From assembly GCA_963693305.1 (NCBI GenBank), contig OY855905.1, forward strand, positions 1,836,701 to 1,900,700: DNA of 64,000 nt. Direction: 5' to 3'. Below, one piece after another: positions 52,998 to 64,000 of this stretch (the stretch's first letter is position 1; each line of letters begins with the position of its first letter). The position numbers and the translations under genes were made by a program. The notes below the pieces were generated by a model, which worked only from the letters and a program-made list of their open reading frames with translations, searched no databases and was not told the origin of the DNA. The stretch comes from Meandrina meandrites. Taxonomy: Eukaryota > Cnidaria > Anthozoa > Scleractinia > Meandrinidae.

Positions 52998-53023
52998 AAA
53001 CTCGGAAAATATTTTCCGAGTTT
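52998..53023. repeat. Perfect 26-bp palindrome
   Basis: 'aaactcggaaaat' is followed immediately by its exact complement, giving a 13-bp-arm hairpin without a loop. It is followed by about 70 bp of GC-balanced DNA. It may act as a terminator or protein-binding site in a mobile element; the role is unknown. Confidence 0.8.
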
Positions 53024-53029
53024 CTCGGC

Positions 53030-53160
53030 AGCAGGACCAAATTGCTGAATGGTAAGAGAACAATACTCGCACAAGAAGTCTTGAGGATCCTTTTGAACTG
53101 CAGTAGAGAGCTTCCCTGAGAGACTAGTCAGCCACGTGTTATGTGTTTAATGCAAGAAGT
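53030..53160 (+). pseudogene. Possible reverse-transcriptase leader fragment
   Basis: One frame reads KRTILAQEVLRILLNCSREL with a stop after P, resembling a segment seen in some retroelement polymerases of cnidarians. The match is from memory of motif style only and short, so the call is weak. Confidence 0.25.
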
Positions 53161-54962
53161 CTATGGCGGACAAGCATAGGGAACACTTAACCAGGTGTGC
53201 ATGTGTTGGAGCATTCCTTTGTAAAAAGACTTCTGGAGTTTACAGCCCAAAATCGTGCAGACTCACTATTACTGATCAATGTTGTCCCATCATCAATACA
53301 TGTATTGCAATGAATTGTTCCTGTTTGTGTAAACCATAATCCCATGTGATGAACAGTGAGGCATATGCTTATTATCCTTATTCTTACACGTAAAAGAAAT
53401 AAACTTTTCAAAGCTCTTTTGTGGAAAGCATAGTTTGGAACTGGCACTAACTTTGTACATGTATTCTGCAGTTCTCGATAATATAATCACCCTCGAATCT
53501 TCTCAGCATCCATACCAGTGCACAACTTCCCCAAGCCCTCTTGCCTTTCCAAAATTAGTGATGGCTTCAACAGCAAAAAATGACATTTGGAAAAAGTGGA
53601 ATGGAAAAGCTAAGCTGTGGGAGAGGTGTTTTTGTTCAGATGTGTGTGTTAAGAAAGTCTGAAGAACATGAAGGGGAACTTTCACAGTAATATTCTTTGG
53701 GACACTGAACCATTGTCCTTGGAATGCATGAAGGTACTCACAAGCTGGGGAACTTTTTGACAAACCTATACCTAACCATTCCTCCTTCAAGAAGCACAAT
53801 AGTGCTAAAATGATTGTATCAGTAACAATGATCGTATCTGTGACCTTAACCAATATGAAATCTCCAAGTCAATGCCCTCTGAAAATTGGCCACTTTACTC
53901 AAAATTTCCACATGAGCTTACACAAATCAGTAGGGAAGATGAAATGGCCTTGGGTAGGAGAGTTCGAAATGGTGGGTTTCACCAAGCTGTAAGTAGTTTC
54001 TTACTAGTTTCGAAACATCTTTGTCCTTTATAACCTGAAGTAAGAAAATAGATAGATACAATCCAGGCCTTGGAGGAATAAAATCACTGAGGGATGGTCT
54101 AACATTGGAAACTTGCCAAGAATGAAAACCATACATGCCACTGTTAAAGAAATCATGGCAAAGTAAAAACCACGGAGTCACCCAAGTTGGTACCAGCAAG
54201 ATAAAGTGAACCTACATTTTTTAGCAGCAGACGTGACCTATATTTTTGCTTATTGCAAAGGGGAAACTTAAGTATGCGAGATAAAGTGAGAACAATTTAA
54301 ATTTGTTCAAATGTCCACCCGTGTGAAAAACAGAAAAATGTTTCTTCGACATGTGGTACTAGTTGCAGCGATAAATTGTTAAATAGTATACTCTGTCAGG
54401 GGCTGGAAGTAACACGGAGCATTACACAGACCAAATGGCAGTACATCTGCTGTAGAATGCTCGATGTTACTTTCATTGCCTTCTTAGTTTGGGATGAACT
54501 TGGGCAAAGAACAGAAGTTCATGTGAAAATCCGTCTGTATAGATCGGGGCAAACAGACGATCATTCATCCCGAAGAAATATCTGCATAGTTTGTCTTGAT
54601 AGACGAACTACAGTGGATAATTCGTCTAGATGGTGTCACGAGGAATTTATTAGCTGTTCACCAGTTTTAATTTATTGCAATTTTAGTTGAAATGTTCTCT
54701 GCCAAGCAACAAACATGTTAAACAATAAACTTTGGAGTTAAGTTTGAATTTTTATTAGGTCGTGCTATCCTCAAAGGACTTAATGTTCTGTTATAATTAT
54801 TTTTCACACTCCAGTGTTAGCACACTTATTAAACTCGGTTGACAAGACACATCACAGGAATCATATATAAGTAACAGCATTTGAAAAGTTTTTTCAATTA
54901 CATTTCTTCCATTACATTTCCATGATTACATTTCTGACTACGATTATGAACTTACTTAGTTC
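53161..54962. other. No supported gene
   Basis: Several 60-115-codon open frames overlap on both strands without recognisable motifs. One plus-strand piece near 53918-53980 (LTQISREDEMALGRRVRNGG) looks protein-like but is isolated. Confidence 0.3.
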
Positions 54963-55320
54963 CTAGCTCTCCTCTGGGAGAATAGGGCCATTGATTTGTT
55001 TCCTCCATTCTACTCTGTTTCCCGCAGCAGTGACAGCCTCCGTCCAGGTGGCAAAACCCATCTTCAGCCTCTCTCCCTCCACAGTTCTCCTCCATGTCTC
55101 TCTTGGTCGCCCTCTGCTCCTCTTACCCTCTGGTGCCCAGCTTAAAGCAATGCGCGGATTCTGATGGTGGTCCTTGCGCAGTACATGCCCTATCCAACGC
55201 CACCTTCGCCTCCGTATCTGCTCACTGATGGTGCAAGTCCTAGCCCGCTTCCTAACCTCTTCATTTGTCACCCTCATCGGCCAGTATATTCTAAGTATCC
55301 TACGATTATGAACTAAGTTG
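54963..55320 (-). pseudogene. LINE C-terminal tail (RTE-like)
   Basis: The open minus-strand frame ends with RRRRWRWIGHVLRKD, SWAPEGKRSRGRPRETWRR and TAAGNRVEWRKQI, the C-terminal signature of RTE-type and related LINE proteins. The upstream part of the open frame (55320-55457) is unrelated sequence. The polymerase core is missing, so this is a 5'-truncated copy. Confidence 0.75.
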
Positions 55321-55599
55321 TAATAAACTGCTGTTGGAACCAAGGTGACTTGTTGCTGCTGCTGTCTGTCTAGTTCGTAGTTAGATCCCGGTACCAATGA
55401 GTGTAATGGCTCTTCCTTGCTATTGGGTGCCCTGTTTGAGTCTAAATCTATCTGCAAGTATCACCATAGTTGTTTCGTTATCACGCATTTACAGTTCAAC
55501 TGTTCCATTACAGTGGTTGATTACAAGTTAAATTCTTTTGTCTATAATTTTCGAAGCAGAGGACCAGCCCTCCCCATCATTTGATCTAGTACACCAAAA

Positions 55600-57600
55600 G
55601 TAAATGGAGTAGTACAAGCCTCTTTGTCCAAGGAAGACAATTTTGCGTTGTTGCATGAATTACCACAAAATAATAATTCAAGTTACTATCAAGTGTCAGC
55701 GCACACGACAAATCCCAGAGAAATAAGTGAACCATTACTATGCATTCAGGCACAAGACCGGCCGCGACCCTCCACAGCATATTCAAGCCCACACCAAGCA
55801 GATATTACCAATCAAGAAGCCATAGACATGAGTATTGACCCAAGTACGTCCATTGTGTACCTGTCCATTGTGCAATCAAGCTTATCAAAACAACACACTC
55901 ACAGAGGACCCGCAAGAAAGGAGCGAAAGCAGTTCTCTTGAAGATTTTTTGGTGCTCGAATCCCAGCAATTTCAGACCGGACCTGCTTCGCTTTAGAAGT
56001 TGAACAAATCAGCGAAGACATTGAAGATCGCCAACAAGAACTGAGTGCCGCAGGTATCGGTAATTTACCAGCGGACATTCTCAATTGACTAGAAACTAGA
56101 ATACATCACGAAAATTCAAAACAAAAATGAAAACAAACCGCAAGAAGAACCCAGTATGAATCAAGTTCCAGCAACGATTTTGAAGACTCCTTCTCGACTT
56201 GTAGCAGAGAGGATAGTGACAAAGGCAAATATGGCGATAATCCCAGTTCAAGAAAGTCAGCGAAAGAAGATTCGATGGAAGCAGATTTATTGAAAGGATT
56301 ACAATAGCAGATAGCTCGCACACAAACTGAGCTGCAGGCACAGCAAGTCCAACAACAGAAGACTTCTAGTACTTTGGAACAAGTACCCCCTCCCAAAGTA
56401 GTTAACACACGAAGACCTGTGCCATTTCATGACTCAGGAGACATAAATTGATGGCTTGACAAAATAGAAAATTATCTAACCCTTTGTCAGATCGACCTGG
56501 CCAGTCGAACACTTTGAACGACTCCCTTAGAAGAGATGCTGGTAACTCTGATGCATTGAGAAACAAAATAAGACATCTAGGAGAAATGTGTCAAAAACTA
56601 TCCAGGAAATGGACACCAGATTCCGAAGTGTCAGACGGGTTTTACTTGTGCTTGAACTGGCCATTAACAACGAGGACATTTTACTTGCGTACGAGCAGAT
56701 CCGTGGATTAATCAAACGCTTAGAATTATCGAAGGATGGGACAATCGATTATCTAGTGGACACGGATAAGGACTTGGAGTACATCAAACAGTGCACTGCT
56801 GACCACAAGGAAGCCATGCAACCGTTTCGGGATGCTCGTTATCAAATTAAGAAGACAATGGATGAATTTTCGAAGGAAGAAACACAAGCGGAGCTCGATA
56901 AGCAATTATATGTTCAACAAAAGGTCAGCGAAGAGCAAACAAAGCTCAGGTTACAGCAACAAAAGGAAATACAGGATGCCACGCTTCAACAACAGCGAGA
57001 GGAAGAATGGTACTTGAGGAAACTCAACTTTGAGAAACAAATCGGAGAAAGCCAAGTAGAACACGTAGCCGGAGGAAATGCAGGGAACCACGCGACATCT
57101 TCAACGCAGTCAGTGAGGCTACAAAAGTAAACAATCAATCCCTTTTCCGGTGATTACAAGGATTGGTTGCGTTTTTGGAATCAATTTACAATCAAAGTGG
57201 ATGGTTCATCTATTTCGGAAATTAGCAAATTCAATTACTTACTAGAGCTGGTGAAAGGGAAACCCAAAGACGACATCTTAGGACTTCCACACACCGAGGA
57301 TGGATACAAAGAAGCTAAACGGATTCTTGAGCAGACATACGGGAAGGATATCAAGGTACACAAGGCCCTAATAAAGGAACTGGAGACACTCCCAGCAATT
57401 TCAAGCATTCACAGGCTTAACAGCATACACGACTTCTACAACAAGCTCTTGAGGATAGTACGTACACTCATGTCGATGAAGAGATTAAGTTCAGCACAAA
57501 GCTCGGTCTACACTCTTATGGACAAGCTGGCCCAGTTCGAGAAGTACTCGTACAAAAAGATGACAAAAGGAAGTATTGGGGACTGGAGGAGTTCGTAGAG
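55600..57600 (+). pseudogene. BEL/Pao-type Gag relic (DUF1759)
   Basis: From 56588 a 180-codon frame encodes a charged, Q/E-rich, probably coiled-coil N-terminal segment (QQREEEWYLRKLNFEKQ). It runs in the same frame through a single TAA at 57128-57130 into a DUF1759-like capsid segment: PFSGDYKDWLRFWNQF, SISEISKFNYLLELVKG, then EAKRILEQTYG. The family is the Gag part of BEL/Pao elements. Upstream pieces (55624-56480) are broken by stops. Protease, RT and integrase are not found downstream, where a Harbinger relic begins. It is clearly non-functional here. Confidence 0.7.
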
Positions 57601-57639
57601 AGTCTCACGAACTACGTGGAAAGAAACCCATTGAATTGT

Positions 57640-58190
57640 CCATGAGGCAAGGGTGTTAGACAATTCAGATTTACTAAGAGGAATTTGTAAACAATCCAGA
57701 CGCCTACGTCCAAGGCAACTGCCATATAATACAGCACTCAGCCTATGGCCAGTCCAAATTTATGATGGCCCCTTTCTGGGACAATGGCCATCTGACTAAG
57801 GCTCAAAGGAAATACAACAAGTATCAGCTTCAGAAGGATCAAGTACCTTCTATCATTGACAAAAGGGTTGACACATTGTCTTTTTGGGCCGCATTTTATT
57901 GTGATACGGTTCAATTTCACCTTTTTTCCCTCTTTCCCAACCCTCCTCCTCTTCCCAATGTTGAAGTTTGTTTTTGGAAACCCTTGATGGGGGAGAGGGG
58001 ATATTTTGGCAAAAGCGTAATGAAATTTAAAAACTAGTACAACTTTTGACAAAGATTGCAGATGGATTGTTAATGTAGAGGTCACAAATGTACCACTGAT
58101 TGTCATGGCAGCATGTCTACCGCATAATCTCTGCATTGTCCAAGAAAACGATGTGGAAGAATGTATTGGTGTTGAAGAGGAGTGAATGGT
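57640..58190 (+). pseudogene. PIF/Harbinger nuclease (HARBI1-like) C-terminal relic
   Basis: Ordered pieces match the DDE_Tnp_4 pattern: VLDNSDL near 57650, NNPDAYVQGNCHI then SAYG near 57700, MMAPFWDNGHLTKAQRKYN at 57762-57818, and VPLIVMAACLPHNLCI followed by an acidic tail at 58088-58185. The centre is frameshifted and the N-terminal half is missing. Its partner Myb/SANT gene is not seen. Confidence 0.7.
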
Positions 58191-58740
58191 TATGTCAACA
58201 TTTTTCCTGGCAGAGCTGAAGAGAGCGGAGGGGGGGGGGGGGGGGAGAGAGAGAAACGCATTTTGCCGGAACTGTGTTAATCATGCAACAAATTGTCTCT
58301 GAATTGATTGATATGAAATTATCTTAAGAGTGTTCTGATGAATTTCCCTCTAACATACCATACTAGTACAGGTCGAAATTCGGGGGGCACGGGTACTCCT
58401 GCATATCAGCTATATGGTTGTGTGCCATGGGTTAGGGTATGGTTTTTTAGGTTCTTCGTCCTTAAATAAGGAGTCATTTTTGCTCTTTTTGGAATTCTCT
58501 TCCAGGTGTAGTCCTTCAATAGGGCACCTACATTCTATCAGCTAAAATAAACGCCCAGCTGAACGAAAAAAGGTCTGTTAAAACTGAACTATTCGTTCAA
58601 GTATTAGTAAAGTTATTTAATAAAGAATTGTTTTGCCATGCGCAGTTAGCCGTTGTCTGGGTCGTCACAGAACGCTTCTCCCCTTGAATAGGGCGTCATT
58701 TTTCGTGTTTGGGCCTCAAAAAGGGTATCAAAAGCCCAAT

Positions 58741-58878
58741 TCCGATATTCTAATATTCAGCCTAAAATAGACATCACTACGAGGCTCCGAGGAATAAACC
58801 CCAGAAACTCTATTGTTTATTCCCCGGAGCCTCATACTGAGGTCTACTGTTTTTGGCTGAATTTTAACATATCAAAAT
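58741..58878. repeat. Imperfect inverted repeat (MITE-like)
   Basis: The arms at 58744-58800 and 58815-58873 share the mirrored blocks 'gaggctccgaggaataaac' and 'attcagcctaaaatagac' with some mismatches. The loop is about 14 nt. It is non-coding. A run of 16 G lies upstream at 58230-58245. Confidence 0.65.
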
Positions 58879-59164
58879 TGTGCTATTTTCTTTTTATTAA
58901 GTTTGCCATCAAGGTATCCTTGAGGGCTGCACACAAAGGAGTCGAATGCGTCTTGGTACTGTAGTGCTGGCCAAGAAAAATTAGACCCAAAAAATCCAGA
59001 AAAAATCTACCTCTGATAACTGTTTTATTAACTCTCATTCCTCCGGCTATGTAAGAATGGTATCTATTAGGATTCAAAAATAGTATGCACAGATTACAAT
59101 CTCTTAGGGGGGTTAAATTCAAGTTTCTGACGAGCATCACCCCGCCCCTCTTCCATATGAAAAA

Positions 59165-59790
59165 GTTCTTCAAATATATTCATTTTACAGGCTTCAAGCC
59201 CAATAAATAAGTGCAAAAGTCCTTTAAATATAATTCATTTTTCAGGCTTCAAGCCCAATTAATAGATGCAAAAGTCCTTCAAATATAATTCATTTTTCAG
59301 GCTTCAAGCCCAATAAATAAGTGGAAAAGTCCTTTAAATATAATTCATTTTTCAGGCTTCAAGCCCAATAAATAAGTGCAAGTCCTTTAAATATAATTCA
59401 TTTTTCAGGCTTCAAGCCCAATAAATAGATGCAAACGTCCTTCAAATATAATTCATTTTTCAGGCTTCAAGCCCAATATATAAATGCGAAAGTCCTTCAA
59501 ATATAATTCATGTGGGTCATGTAGCAGCTCTCGTAAGGTCTCACATGAGTGGCTGAGAGAACAATAGAACAAACAAAAAGGACAATGCCCCTAGCCCCCA
59601 AAACAACAGCAGCTGCAACACTAGAGGATCAGTAGAATTACAAGCTTACGAGAGCTGCTACAAAACTGATTCATGTTTCAGGCTTCAAGCCCAATAAATA
59701 GATGCAAACGTCCTTCAAATATAATTAATTTTTTTCCAGCTTCGAGCCCAATAAATAAATGCAAAATCCTTCAACTATTATTCAAAAGTT
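59165..59790. repeat. 55-bp minisatellite, about nine units
   Basis: The unit 'aatataattcatttttcagg' plus 'cttcaagcccaataaataa' plus 'gtgcaaaagtcctt' repeats with a period of 55 (once 53). Each unit holds the near-palindrome GGCTTCAAGCC. The last units (59662-59790) are more diverged. The array is interrupted by a MITE at 59521-59661. Confidence 0.92.
59521..59661. mobile_element. MITE, 'gtagcagctctc' family, copy 2
   Basis: The ends 'gtagcagctctcgtaag' and 'cttacgagagctgctac' are perfect 17-bp inverted repeats. The interior matches 20689-20840 in the opposite orientation ('gatcagtagaattac', 'gagagaacaatagaac'). It sits inside the 55-bp minisatellite, so it is younger than at least part of that array. 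Confidence 0.88.
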
Positions 59791-60005
59791 GAAAGAAAAG
59801 ATAAATAGATGAAAGGTCCTCCCAAGTTGACAAAGTTTTACTTTCAGTTCAATCTGTCCCTGTGAAATCATGGAGCACTTGAATTAATTTTTTGCATGCT
59901 AAAAAACACATCAACCGAATTGTTCAAAATATAAGTTCTCTAGGTGTTGTTGTGTTCTGCGGCACTTCTTCTCGTCCACCTTCCTGTTTCTTGCTCAACT
60001 TGAGT

Positions 60006-60239
60006 TCATTTCCTTTTACAGGCAGGCTTTTCTTTCCCTTTCAGAACTTTTCCTGCCTTTACAGGGGTTACATTTGTGCTGCTTCCTGAATCGTCAGCAT
60101 CAACATCTACTTCTGGCTCTAAGCTTGGGTCACTTTTGGCTGGGATAGAAAGGACATACGCATCTCCAATGATATTGTCTGGGGATCTGTGGACAAAGAA
60201 CTTCGGCAGTTTCTGAATAAGTGACATGTCGTTTTGCAT
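60006..60239 (-). CDS. Possible small coding fragment, unassigned
   Basis: A 77-codon open frame begins MQNDMSLIQKLPKFFVHRSP, passes through an acidic stretch (DVDADDSG) and ends Lys-rich. The composition is protein-like and a possible acceptor ('cttag') precedes the ATG. No family is recognised and no second exon could be linked, so it may be chance or part of the adjacent transposon. Confidence 0.2.
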   Translation of the reverse strand: MQNDMSLIQKLPKFFVHRSPDNIIGDAYVLSIPAKSDPSLEPEVDVDADDSGSSTNVTPVKAGKVLKGKEKPACKRK

Positions 60240-60420
60240 GCACTAAGCTGTTATAAGGTAGAGTAGAATGAGCATCAAAACTAAGAGCGACCAATGAAGA
60301 CCCATTACCCATTACCGTTTGCTCAGATAAGAAAAACCTACCGTGCGAAAAAAGGAAGCAGAAAGACACCAAAAGAAGAACCTGAGAGGGGTTTACTATT
60401 CTAAATCCAGTTTTCTCCGA

Positions 60421-60658
60421 CATATGCATTCTCGTCCACAGAGGCCATGATCCTTCTGGTCTGTAACTGGAATCGAGACCTCTGGCCGCTCCCAATGTTT
60501 GAGCATGCGCAAAGAACTCGCTCCGTGTTTTTCAACCAATCAGATTTGTCAATGAGTCCGTGAATCCCAGACTTCCGGTTTTGGAGGCAGCCAGATGTCT
60601 CGATTCCTGGGGCAGACCAGAAGGATCACGGCCTCTGGGGAAGAGAATGCGACATATG
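60421..60658. mobile_element. Foldback element with about 73-nt arms
   Basis: The arms at 60421-60493 and 60585-60658 are near-perfect mirrors: 'gatccttctggtctg', 'aatcgagac', 'tctggc' and the end 'catatg' occur in both. The spacer is about 90 bp. It lies about 200 bp upstream of the MULE-like relic. It could be an independent foldback, or its left arm could be a terminal repeat of that element. Confidence 0.75.
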
Positions 60659-60849
60659 GATGTGGCTTCTAGTGCTAGTGATGTTCTATCCCATGGGTCC
60701 CCATCTTTAGACGGGGAGACTTAAAACAGCCAACCTGATACACCAAATACGAGTCAGTACAGAGCCAAGAAAAAAGAAAGTTAAGAAGTGGGTGAGCCGC
60801 AGCAAAAGAGGTCTGAGTTGATGGCTGAGGCAGAAAAAAGCGGCAGGGC

Positions 60850-62640
60850 TACTCTGAATTCTGTGCTATCATGAATATGCCAGGGCCGGTGGCAATGAAG
60901 TCATTTCAAACTCATGTCAAGGCAATCGCTCATGTGTCGCAGCAGGTTGCAGAGGCTGAAATGGAGAAAGTAGTGAAGGAAATCAGAGCTGCATCCAATG
61001 CTGCAAATAATGAAACCACAGATGTCACCGTTTGCTGTGATGGAACATGGGCAAGAAGAGGATTTCAGCTTCTTTATGGTGTGGTTGCAGGTATACATGT
61101 GGACACAGGAAAAGTCGTGGACTATGAAGTGAAGAGCAAGGTTGCTTCAATTGTCGGGCCAAGAAAAATTTTAATCCCACTTCTCAGCAGTACATTGAAT
61201 GGATGGAAACCCACATGTCCAAGCGTTCTGCAAATTTCAACAAATCATCCAAAACCCTGGAGTCTCGAGGTGCAGTGGATATATGGGGCAGGTTTGTAGA
61301 GATGCGATGGTGACGGTTCCATTATGTTGCAAAATGTAAGTTCTTTGAAGAAGATGTTGTGAGAAAAGTGGAATGTGTTGGACATATCCAAAAGAGAATG
61401 GGAGGTATGTCGAGAAAAAAGAATTGAAAGGAAAGTAATTGGCAGATGGGAAGACAATTGGTGGCTGTAAATGTTTCAATGACAATTCGATTGACACCTT
61501 CCAGCGATACACTTGAGGCTTCGTAGGAGAGAAACCCCCAACGTGTGTTTGAAGGCCTCTCAAAGGACAATGAGGAACTATAAATCACCTTATTTGAGAC
61601 ATCAGCCCAATGAACTGTTTGGTGGTCCGAAGACCGTGTCAACAGCTTGTGCTGTCGCTGCTTGCCTCTTCTATGGGGAAGGTAAAATGTTGAACACAAT
61701 ACTGAGGGAGCTCCATGGATGCTGGAGAATACTGCAAGTCTGGTCTGGCACCCATTGATAAACAAAGACTGTATGCAAATTAAAAGTCTCAGAGGCAGCA
61801 TAACAACAGTGCCAAATTCTTCGCAGTAGGTGAAAAAGCTGCAGAGAAAAAATGAGGAGCAAGAGGGGCTAACATACAAACCTGGGACCTTTGGACTTCA
61901 TGTCAATCATTATTTAGATACTTTTTACTTTTTACCAGTTTTAGTGTGGCTTACACGAGGTGCGTAGCCAAGGTCATGTCGTATGAAGCACAAGACGGAG
62001 TCCACCATTTTGGTGGTACATGTATGCATGCTTTTTCCCAAGTTAGTTCTTCTCATACCAGCCAACACCTCTGGTCCGGCTTGTGTTATAGGTGCATGTT
62101 GTACAAGACCTTTTACGATCTCAAAAGACAGCATTTAACTGCTTGAATCTTCGGTAAGGTTTGTTGCTTAAAACACTCCTGTTACTTTAACTTTTGTGCT
62201 GTTAGCGATTGAACTCTAAGCCAGTTGTTAATTTGATATGTTGAAACACATTTTGGAAACTAGGATTATTGAACTCTAAGCCAATCATTAGTTTGTTTTG
62301 GTGTCCTGTTTGCGAAGAAGGAACGATGGAGTTTGCCCCTCTTCTCCTTCTAAAAAGTACTTCCCACAAGTGCAAGGCAGTTCTATACTTTCACCAAAAA
62401 TTGAGCAACAAAAAGCCTTTGATGTCTACCTGGGGAAACCTCATGGTCTACATAATCATCAGCTCCTAACGAGATGCTTACATGGTGGAACACTGAACCC
62501 GAATGAGGCTATCAACAAACTTATTTGGCAGAGGGCAACAAAGAAAACTCGTTCTGGTTTAGTGGTTGTTGAATTACAACATTTTTGGCTGTCAGTCTTT
62601 CAATAATGGAGCAAAAGCACCGATGTTTATTTTGGAGTAA
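60850..62640 (+). pseudogene. Decayed MULE-like (Mutator-like) transposase
   Basis: Successive pieces in order are AEMEKVVKEIRAASNAANNE, VCCDGTWARRGFQLLYGVVA with VDYEVKSKV (60871-61180), ESRGAVDIWGRFVEMRW after a frameshift (about 61262), VECVGHIQKRMGG then DGKTIGG (about 61369-61465), and finally LHGGTLNPNEAINKLIWQRA at about 62480-62540. This is the layout of the Mutator-like transposase-domain proteins common in cnidarian genomes. Several shifts and stops make it inactive. A 20-bp 'attattgaactctaagcca' duplication lies at 62209-62283. Confidence 0.7.
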
Positions 62641-63344
62641 CTTTGCATTGACCCCAGATGTCATTGTTTTGCACATTGTCACAAGCTTGACCACATTTGA
62701 TCCACAAAAGCTCAGCACGGGACAAAGCAGGGTGGAATTAACTGAGAAATTGGACAAATGGATATTCGGAAACTCTTGAAGGAAGAAAGGGACCATCCTA
62801 TGAGACTTGTCTTCGAAAGTTGTAACTGACCAAGCATTGTACGCCTGTATGTCCTCAACTAAATTTCTCAAATTCCGTTATTTGGAAGTTTTCAAATGCG
62901 CTAGCAATCATAATTATCTAAAAAAGTATTTAAGATATTGAAGATATTGCATTTGCCTTGCAACATGCAAAGAACTAGGTTGGTGACACAAATCAAATTG
63001 GAGAAATTTTTGTTCATGGGGTGTACAGAAATCTGGTGCTGAAATCAGGTGTGGTCAGCCTCAAGGCCATAACTGGTTAGCAGATATTCAGCTTTTAAGA
63101 AGCTGTCAATGATTAAGGGTTTTCAACACAATAAATTGGTTTGTTCTTTGGCATATAGCGTGTATTCTAAAAGTGCGGAATTATCCTTTTTTCTAAGTCT
63201 TGGCTATGCCACAAATAAAAACAAGGCACATGACATCTTTTAAAGGAGTTGACTTGAAACTTGGCACGATTATCATTTACCAACAGCTTTAAATTTTTGA
63301 GTACCAAATGACGTTTCCATGAAAACCTACCTGCCACTTGCCAA
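62641..63344. other. No gene recognised
   Basis: It may include the decayed 3' end of the MULE-like element. No terminal inverted repeat partner was found. Confidence 0.35.
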
Positions 63345-63545
63345 ATTGAGCACATGTCAAAGACAGGTTTTTTGTTAAGTGACAAAACCGGAGAACCCAG
63401 AAGAGAAAGTCCCTCAGAGCAGGGACAAGAACCAACAACAAACTCAACGCACATATGGTGCCAGGTCCAGGAATCGAACCCAGGCCACACTGGTGGGAAG
63501 CAAGTGCTCTCACCAGTGCGCTATCTCTGCTTCCCACCCACAATA
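63345..63545 (-). mobile_element. tRNA-derived SINE, minus orientation, second family
   Basis: The minus strand has an A-box-like 'tagcgcactggtgagagcac' (63504-63523) and a B box 'gggttcgattcctgg' (63467-63481) in a 75-bp tRNA-like head, followed by an unrelated body. The head differs from the 16285 SINE, so it is a distinct family. It is not a functional tRNA because the acceptor stem does not close. Confidence 0.7.
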
Positions 63546-64000
63546 AGAGAATGCACTCCATCTACTAGAATGTCAGTTCACCACAAAGGCAAACCATTAA
63601 TCCCGAAATCATTCAAGAATTTTCAGAATTCCTTTTCCAGAATGACATCTTAACCACCATTAAGTAGAAAGTGTCCATGTGTATGTAACAACCAGGTGTT
63701 TGCTACAGGCAATGTGACAAAAATTATAAAAATTGTCACATGTCAAGAGTCAAATTACCCTTCTTGAGCCAATTTTAATCTGGGAGAGGAAGAGGTTAAT
63801 GTGCAACATTTTGGGATTCTTTAAAAATGTGTTCATCAGAAAGATTAAAATTCCTTTGGGAGTTTTGAACACCGGTGTTTACCTCAAGTTTCAATTCTGA
63901 GAATAAGAACCAGCCACAGATGTCAAGTCAGGTTCAAATTTTCAACTAGTTTGAGTATTAATAAATCTACAAAATGGTGGGTGAAAAATCAACCTGAGTT
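63546..64000. other. No gene recognised
   Basis: AT-rich end of the window with one short inverted 'aattgtcacatg'/'atgtgacaaaaatt' motif near 63712-63742. Nothing else is supported. Confidence 0.35.

Noticed and set aside
53503..53853. 116-codon minus-strand open frame
   Set aside because: No recognisable motif, and low-complexity VTDTII repeats at its start derive from a local direct repeat.
63462..63537. Possible tRNA gene on the minus strand
   Set aside because: Same reasoning: pol III boxes present, acceptor stem not closed, SINE body attached.

Overview
The window reads as nuclear DNA of a cnidarian, most likely an anthozoan such as a stony coral or sea anemone. It has spliced genes with GT-AG introns, AT-rich intergenic DNA, and many MITEs, tRNA-derived SINEs and tetranucleotide arrays. 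It also carries gypsy, BEL/Pao, RTE-like, Harbinger and MULE relics, and a tandem pair of ASIC/HyNaC-like DEG/ENaC channel genes. The organism call is an inference from gene and repeat content. I saw no rRNA, functional tRNA, CRISPR array or operon.

Bases 1-12600 hold two tandem copies of a segment carrying a DUF924-family gene (605-3394 and 7342-11710, both +). Each copy rebuilds to six exons of identical lengths and an intact 200-residue protein. The copies differ by several small inverted-repeat insertions, including a 504-bp pogo-like element and a 181-bp foldback, and by diverged tetranucleotide arrays in intron 2. A two-exon Tctex1-domain dynein light chain gene follows at 12839-14274 (-). 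Bases 14300-18640 contain only small repeats: a MITE, two SINE copies and a long hairpin.

Bases 18644-44503 hold two DEG/ENaC channel genes in tandem on the minus strand (542 and 524 residues). Each has six exons with the same intron phases. Intron 1 of the first gene contains a complete Ty3/gypsy retrotransposon (21542-26226) with two identical 165-bp LTRs and one uninterrupted 1367-codon gag-pol frame, so it is a very young insertion. Between the two channel genes I see only a decayed LINE tail and a short inverted-repeat unit.

From about 47500 to the end the window is a graveyard of transposable elements. A decayed gypsy element is split by a decayed RTE-like non-LTR element. Further on are a second LINE tail, a BEL/Pao-type Gag relic followed directly by a PIF/Harbinger nuclease relic, a 55-bp minisatellite invaded by a MITE, a foldback element, a decayed MULE-like transposase and a SINE. 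No host gene could be supported there.

I found no convincing novel multi-gene system. The observations most worth following are the duplicated DUF924 gene with all-symmetric exons, the paired channel genes hosting a possibly active retrotransposon, and one MITE family seen both in a channel intron and inside the minisatellite.
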